Shown piece after piece: positions 61,012-64,000 of a stretch of 64,000 nucleotides of DNA (positions are counted from its first letter, which is position 1; every line of letters begins with the position of its first letter). The stretch is taken from NCBI GenBank assembly GCA_949357655.1, contig CASHTG010000015.1:3782001-3846000 (forward strand), written 5' to 3'. The position numbers were made by a program, and so were the translations under genes. A model generated the notes under the pieces. That model worked only from the letters and a program-made list of their open reading frames with translations. It had not been told where the DNA came from and did not search any database. The DNA is from Parascedosporium putredinis. Taxonomy: Eukaryota; Ascomycota; Sordariomycetes; Microascales; Microascaceae.

Positions 61012-63502
61012 TTACTTGAGGCCCAGCCCTGCAGGGCTGCTGGCTCCCTTGGCACCTTGCTTGAGTTCCTTGCCCACGAGGTTGCGGAAGTCGAGCCCGA
61101 CCTCGGACAGCAGCCTCGCGTGCTCGTGCGCCCTCTCCATGCACTCCTTCCACACCGGGCTATCGCGTTCCGTCCCGCTGAGCTGCCTAGCCAGAATCAC
61201 GTTGAAGGCCTCCACCTCCGTCTTGGCCCACTTGACGCACGCGCTCATCATGGACGGCGGGAAGCACGCCTGGAAGCAGAGGACCGTGTTGCGGATGATT
61301 TGGAAGTACACGTAGGACACCTCCCAGATGTAGAGGTGCAGATCGCCCTGGAAGATGCATTGCCTGGAAATTGTGTGTTATCCCTGGTTAGCTTACTTGG
61401 ATCTTGCTACGGTAGGTTTGGAATGCACGGAAAGGAAAGGAGTCAAGATAAAATAGAGGGGTAGGGGTAGGGTTAGGGTTAGTATATAAAAAAAAATCAC
61501 ATACCTCGAACGCTTTTGGATAATATCGCTTCGCGCCGTAAGATACGCCTCCCTCGCCCCGTCCTCGAAGCCGAGGCGGGTCAGCCAGTCGACGTTGCGT
61601 CGCGTCTTGGACTGCTCATTGTGCGAAGCCTCGAGCTCCCGCGTGATGAGCGCCGACAGCCGCGCGCACCGCTCCTCGACCTTGAAGTTGATAAAGTCCT
61701 GGGCCACGGCATTGTTCTTGAGGCTCCGGGACAGGTTCTTGAGCTTCTCCACCCGGGCCACGGCCGGCTCGAGATTCTGGAGGGCGATGTCGATGTCGAG
61801 CTCGTCCATCTGGCTCTCGACCCACCGCAGGTTCTGCTGCTTCCCGTCCACCTCGATGAGCATGTCCTTGATGTCGGACAGCGTCTCCAGGAGCTCCGTC
61901 TTTTGCAGGAGGCCCGGGTCGCGCGAGGCAAAGTAGTTGATGGTCTCCTTGGCCTTGTTGTTGGCCTCCATCTCGGAGCGCAGGCTCTTCTTGAGCTCCT
62001 CGACCGCCTTTCGAATGTTGAGGAGTAGGCTTCCTTTCTCCGGGTCCTCGGGCTTCTCCGTCCGGTAGATGAAGGAGTCCTGGCCCATGCCCCGGACCAT
62101 GATGGTGTCGGCGAGCTTGGTCCGGCTCGTCGACGAGTCCCCAGACCCGGCCATGTCCACAATCTCAATGTCCAGCAGCGGCCAGCACCGGTCCGCCACT
62201 AGCTTGACCACGGGCCCGCGGTTGTCCACGCCGCCTCCTTCCGTCTTCCTCTTCTTGCGCGACGCGATCAGGAGATGGTCGTTGAGGAGGAAAATTTGCA
62301 TGGCGCGCCGGGACTTGTAGGTTGCGTTGTCCAGCTCGATCCACGGGCCCGCGTTTTGGATGACGTGCCGGCCCGACGCGTTGGGAAGGAACTTTTGCGA
62401 CCCTTCCACGTTCTTGTACAGAGCTTGCATCTGCGAGTTCCATAGCGCGCTCCTATCGGCCACGGAACTCCGCTTGTCGCGCTTGCTCATCGTCGACGTC
62501 AGCTCCCCGTCGAGCGCCAGGTCCCCGCCTGCCGCAGCCGTCGTTGAGCTGGTGCGGAGCGCTGTCGTGTTGGCCTTGAGCTCCGCCATCAGGTTCCTCA
62601 GCGTCCTCATCTCCCCCTTGAGTTTCTCTGCCTCCTTGCTGATCTTGATGAACTGCGTACGGTTCTGGAGAACGTTTTGCTGGAGATCAGTAGCGGCGCG
62701 TTGTTTGAGCTTCTGGAGAGTATCCTCAAAGTCTCGAATCTGATCTTCGTCCACGTCTGCGAGCGCTTCAGAAACATCTAAAAAGAAAGAAAGAGTGGTT
62801 CAAGTTAGTCTCACACATATCTCACGCTTCCAACGAGTATCACGGAATTGGTGGTATTGGCGGGAAACAAAGATTGGCCGCAAAACTAACATTGCTCGGC
62901 ATTGAACTTGGGGTCCCGCAGGTCCTTTAGGTCAACCGCGGGCACATTGCCTCCACCGCGGGAAGGGGGTGGCCGGCGCTCCCTGTCCCGATCTCCACCA
63001 CGCTCCCTCGTGCGCGATCGCTCTCGATTGCGAGACCTGTCTCTATCCTGCGGCCTGTATCCGTCAAAAGCGCTCGCATTAGGCATGGGCGGCGTGCTCA
63101 GGTCAAAGTTGATGGGCTGATTGTTGTTGAATCGAGTCGAGTAGCGGCGCTTGACGAGGTCGAAGTCTGTTCAACCCCACGAGGCGGGGGGATAGGATTA
63201 GAAACATGGAGACCCTAATAGCGGGAATGACCAAGGAACGCGAGAAAAAGCTTCCCCTTCCCTTACAAAGGGAACAAGTTCTTCGCGCACGGAGGCCATC
63301 TCGATCAACTCACCTTGCCGCCCTGGGGCGCAGGCCGACGGCGAGCATCGGGAGCAAGATCGGCACTGGGCCTCGGTGGAGGACCTCCTGGACCGGGAGG
63401 TGGCCCCCGCTGCGATATCCCGGCATCTTGAGCGATTGGGGCCGAGATTTGCTTCGGATTGATTCGACCCTGCCTCTTGGGGCCACTGCGAAGGGAGGAC
63501 AT
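61012..63502 (-). CDS. exo84: Exocyst complex component EXO84
   Basis: Subunit of the octameric exocyst, which tethers secretory vesicles at growing hyphal tips and septa. Four exons: 63502-63314, 63166-62891, 62777-61505, 61363-61012 (introns 147, 113, 141 nt). Corrected length is 696 residues. The N-terminus (MSSLRSGPKRQGRINPKQIS, then Pro-rich and Arg/Asp-rich) is disordered. A coiled-coil Vps51/EXO84-type segment follows from about 160 (DFEDTLQKLKQRA, ISKEAEKLKGEMRTLRNLMA). Then comes a PH domain at about 280-385 (AMQIFLLNDHLLIASRKKRK). The C-terminal half is helical and rod-like, with KTELLETLSDIKDMLIE and a final RNLVGKELKQGAKG. One base is missing at the start of exon 2 (about 63160-63166) to keep phase; the exact place is uncertain. 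Intron 3 carries telomere-like repeats. I believe EXO84 and PP2A are also neighbours in Neurospora, from memory and unverified. Confidence 0.92.
61460..61484 (-). repeat. Telomere-like TAGGG/TTAGGG motif inside EXO84 intron 3
   Basis: The plus strand carries two TAGGG-type units followed by two TTAGGG units (ggtaggggtagggttaggg then ttag). TTAGGG is the telomeric repeat of filamentous ascomycetes. The array is only four degenerate units long and lies in the intron at 61364-61504. Confidence 0.75.
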
Positions 63503-64000
63503 GGTCGAGGGTGTGTGCGCGAAAGGGTGGCGGCGGAGCTTCGACGTGGAATTGGCGAGGTCGCCAAAAACAAGATGCAGGTTGCGATTTCCAGAAACCC
63601 GCAACCTTTTCCTGCTTCTTTTTCGGCTCTAGGGCGTACTATTAAAACGAATTGGAAATTGCCATTTGCTGGTGCCTAGAGGAGAGCTCGCAGGATCGCT
63701 TCTCGCCCGGCCAGAATAGACTGGGAGCTCTGATTACTAGGAGGTGTGTTCCTAGATGTGTCGTGGTGTCTCATCTCGAAGCATCATGTGACCAGCATTT
63801 GGTCCCAACTGTTCGCCAACTGTCCAGTTTTTGTACTTCGAGCTGGTCTGCGAGAACGAGAGAAATTGCCCCACTTGAAGCTCCAGCGTCATCAGTCTGT
63901 GCGTGCTCCATCTTGCTGTGCGGTTCACAGGACGCGGCTGAATCCCGGAATCCAGCGAGGAAAAAGAGAAAAAAAAGAAAAAGAAAAAGAAAAATTAGGC
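63503..64000. other. EXO84 upstream region
   Basis: 498 bp upstream of the EXO84 start codon to the window end. It should hold the EXO84 promoter; no other gene is seen. The last 40 bases are a purine run. Confidence 0.55.

Noticed and set aside
1..64000. tRNA genes
   Set aside because: I scanned for TTCGA-type T-loops on both strands; the few hits (for example near 27545, 41125 and 43425) lack matching stems.

Overview
The window is nuclear DNA of a filamentous ascomycete, most likely a Sordariomycete. The evidence is spliceosomal introns with GTAAGT, GTGAGT or GTATGT donors and short CTAAC-type branch sites, GC-biased third codon positions, pyrimidine-rich stretches upstream of start codons, and a set of Pezizomycotina housekeeping genes. 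No RIP-like AT-rich block, rRNA, CRISPR, virus or intact transposon was seen. I cannot name the species. I support ten protein-coding genes, about 17.4 kb of coding sequence or roughly 27% of the window. That is sparse for such a fungus. Several introns are also long, 120-440 nt. Layout from left to right. 1-8.8 kb: no supportable gene. 8.8-12.4 kb (-): STU1/CLASP microtubule-binding protein. 13.9-14.9 kb (+): basic-secretory-protein-family putative metallopeptidase, divergent from STU1. 15.6-16.9 kb (-): uncharacterised protein with an N-terminal membrane anchor. 20.1-20.6 kb (-): 70-residue two-exon microprotein. 24.2-25.2 kb (+): putative secreted protein. 29.9-31.95 kb (-): mitochondrial NAD-isocitrate dehydrogenase subunit 2. 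34.1-39.0 kb (-): VPS15, the PI3-kinase regulatory kinase. 41.3-43.3 kb (-): single-pass membrane protein with a Cys-rich ectodomain and a C-terminal SH3 domain. 43.3-57.0 kb: a 13.7-kb gene-free stretch. 57.0-59.2 kb (-): PP2A catalytic subunit. 61.0-63.5 kb (-): exocyst subunit EXO84. Eight of the ten genes are on the minus strand. The genes do not form a pathway cluster. They are unlinked core functions: microtubules, TCA cycle, endosomal PI3P and autophagy, phosphatase signalling and exocytosis, plus four poorly known proteins. The most striking signal is technical or evolutionary. Seven of the ten genes need single-base length corrections, 19 in total, to restore frame. Most are one-base losses in C/G runs. 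They occur even in essential, extremely conserved genes: two in PP2A and nine in VPS15. This fits uncorrected homopolymer errors in the assembly far better than real pseudogenes. IDH2, the BSP-family gene and the microprotein gene are uninterrupted. Exon coordinates in the gene entries were worked out by hand from splice consensus and phase. For five genes the total coding length becomes a multiple of three with the proposed corrections, which supports the models.
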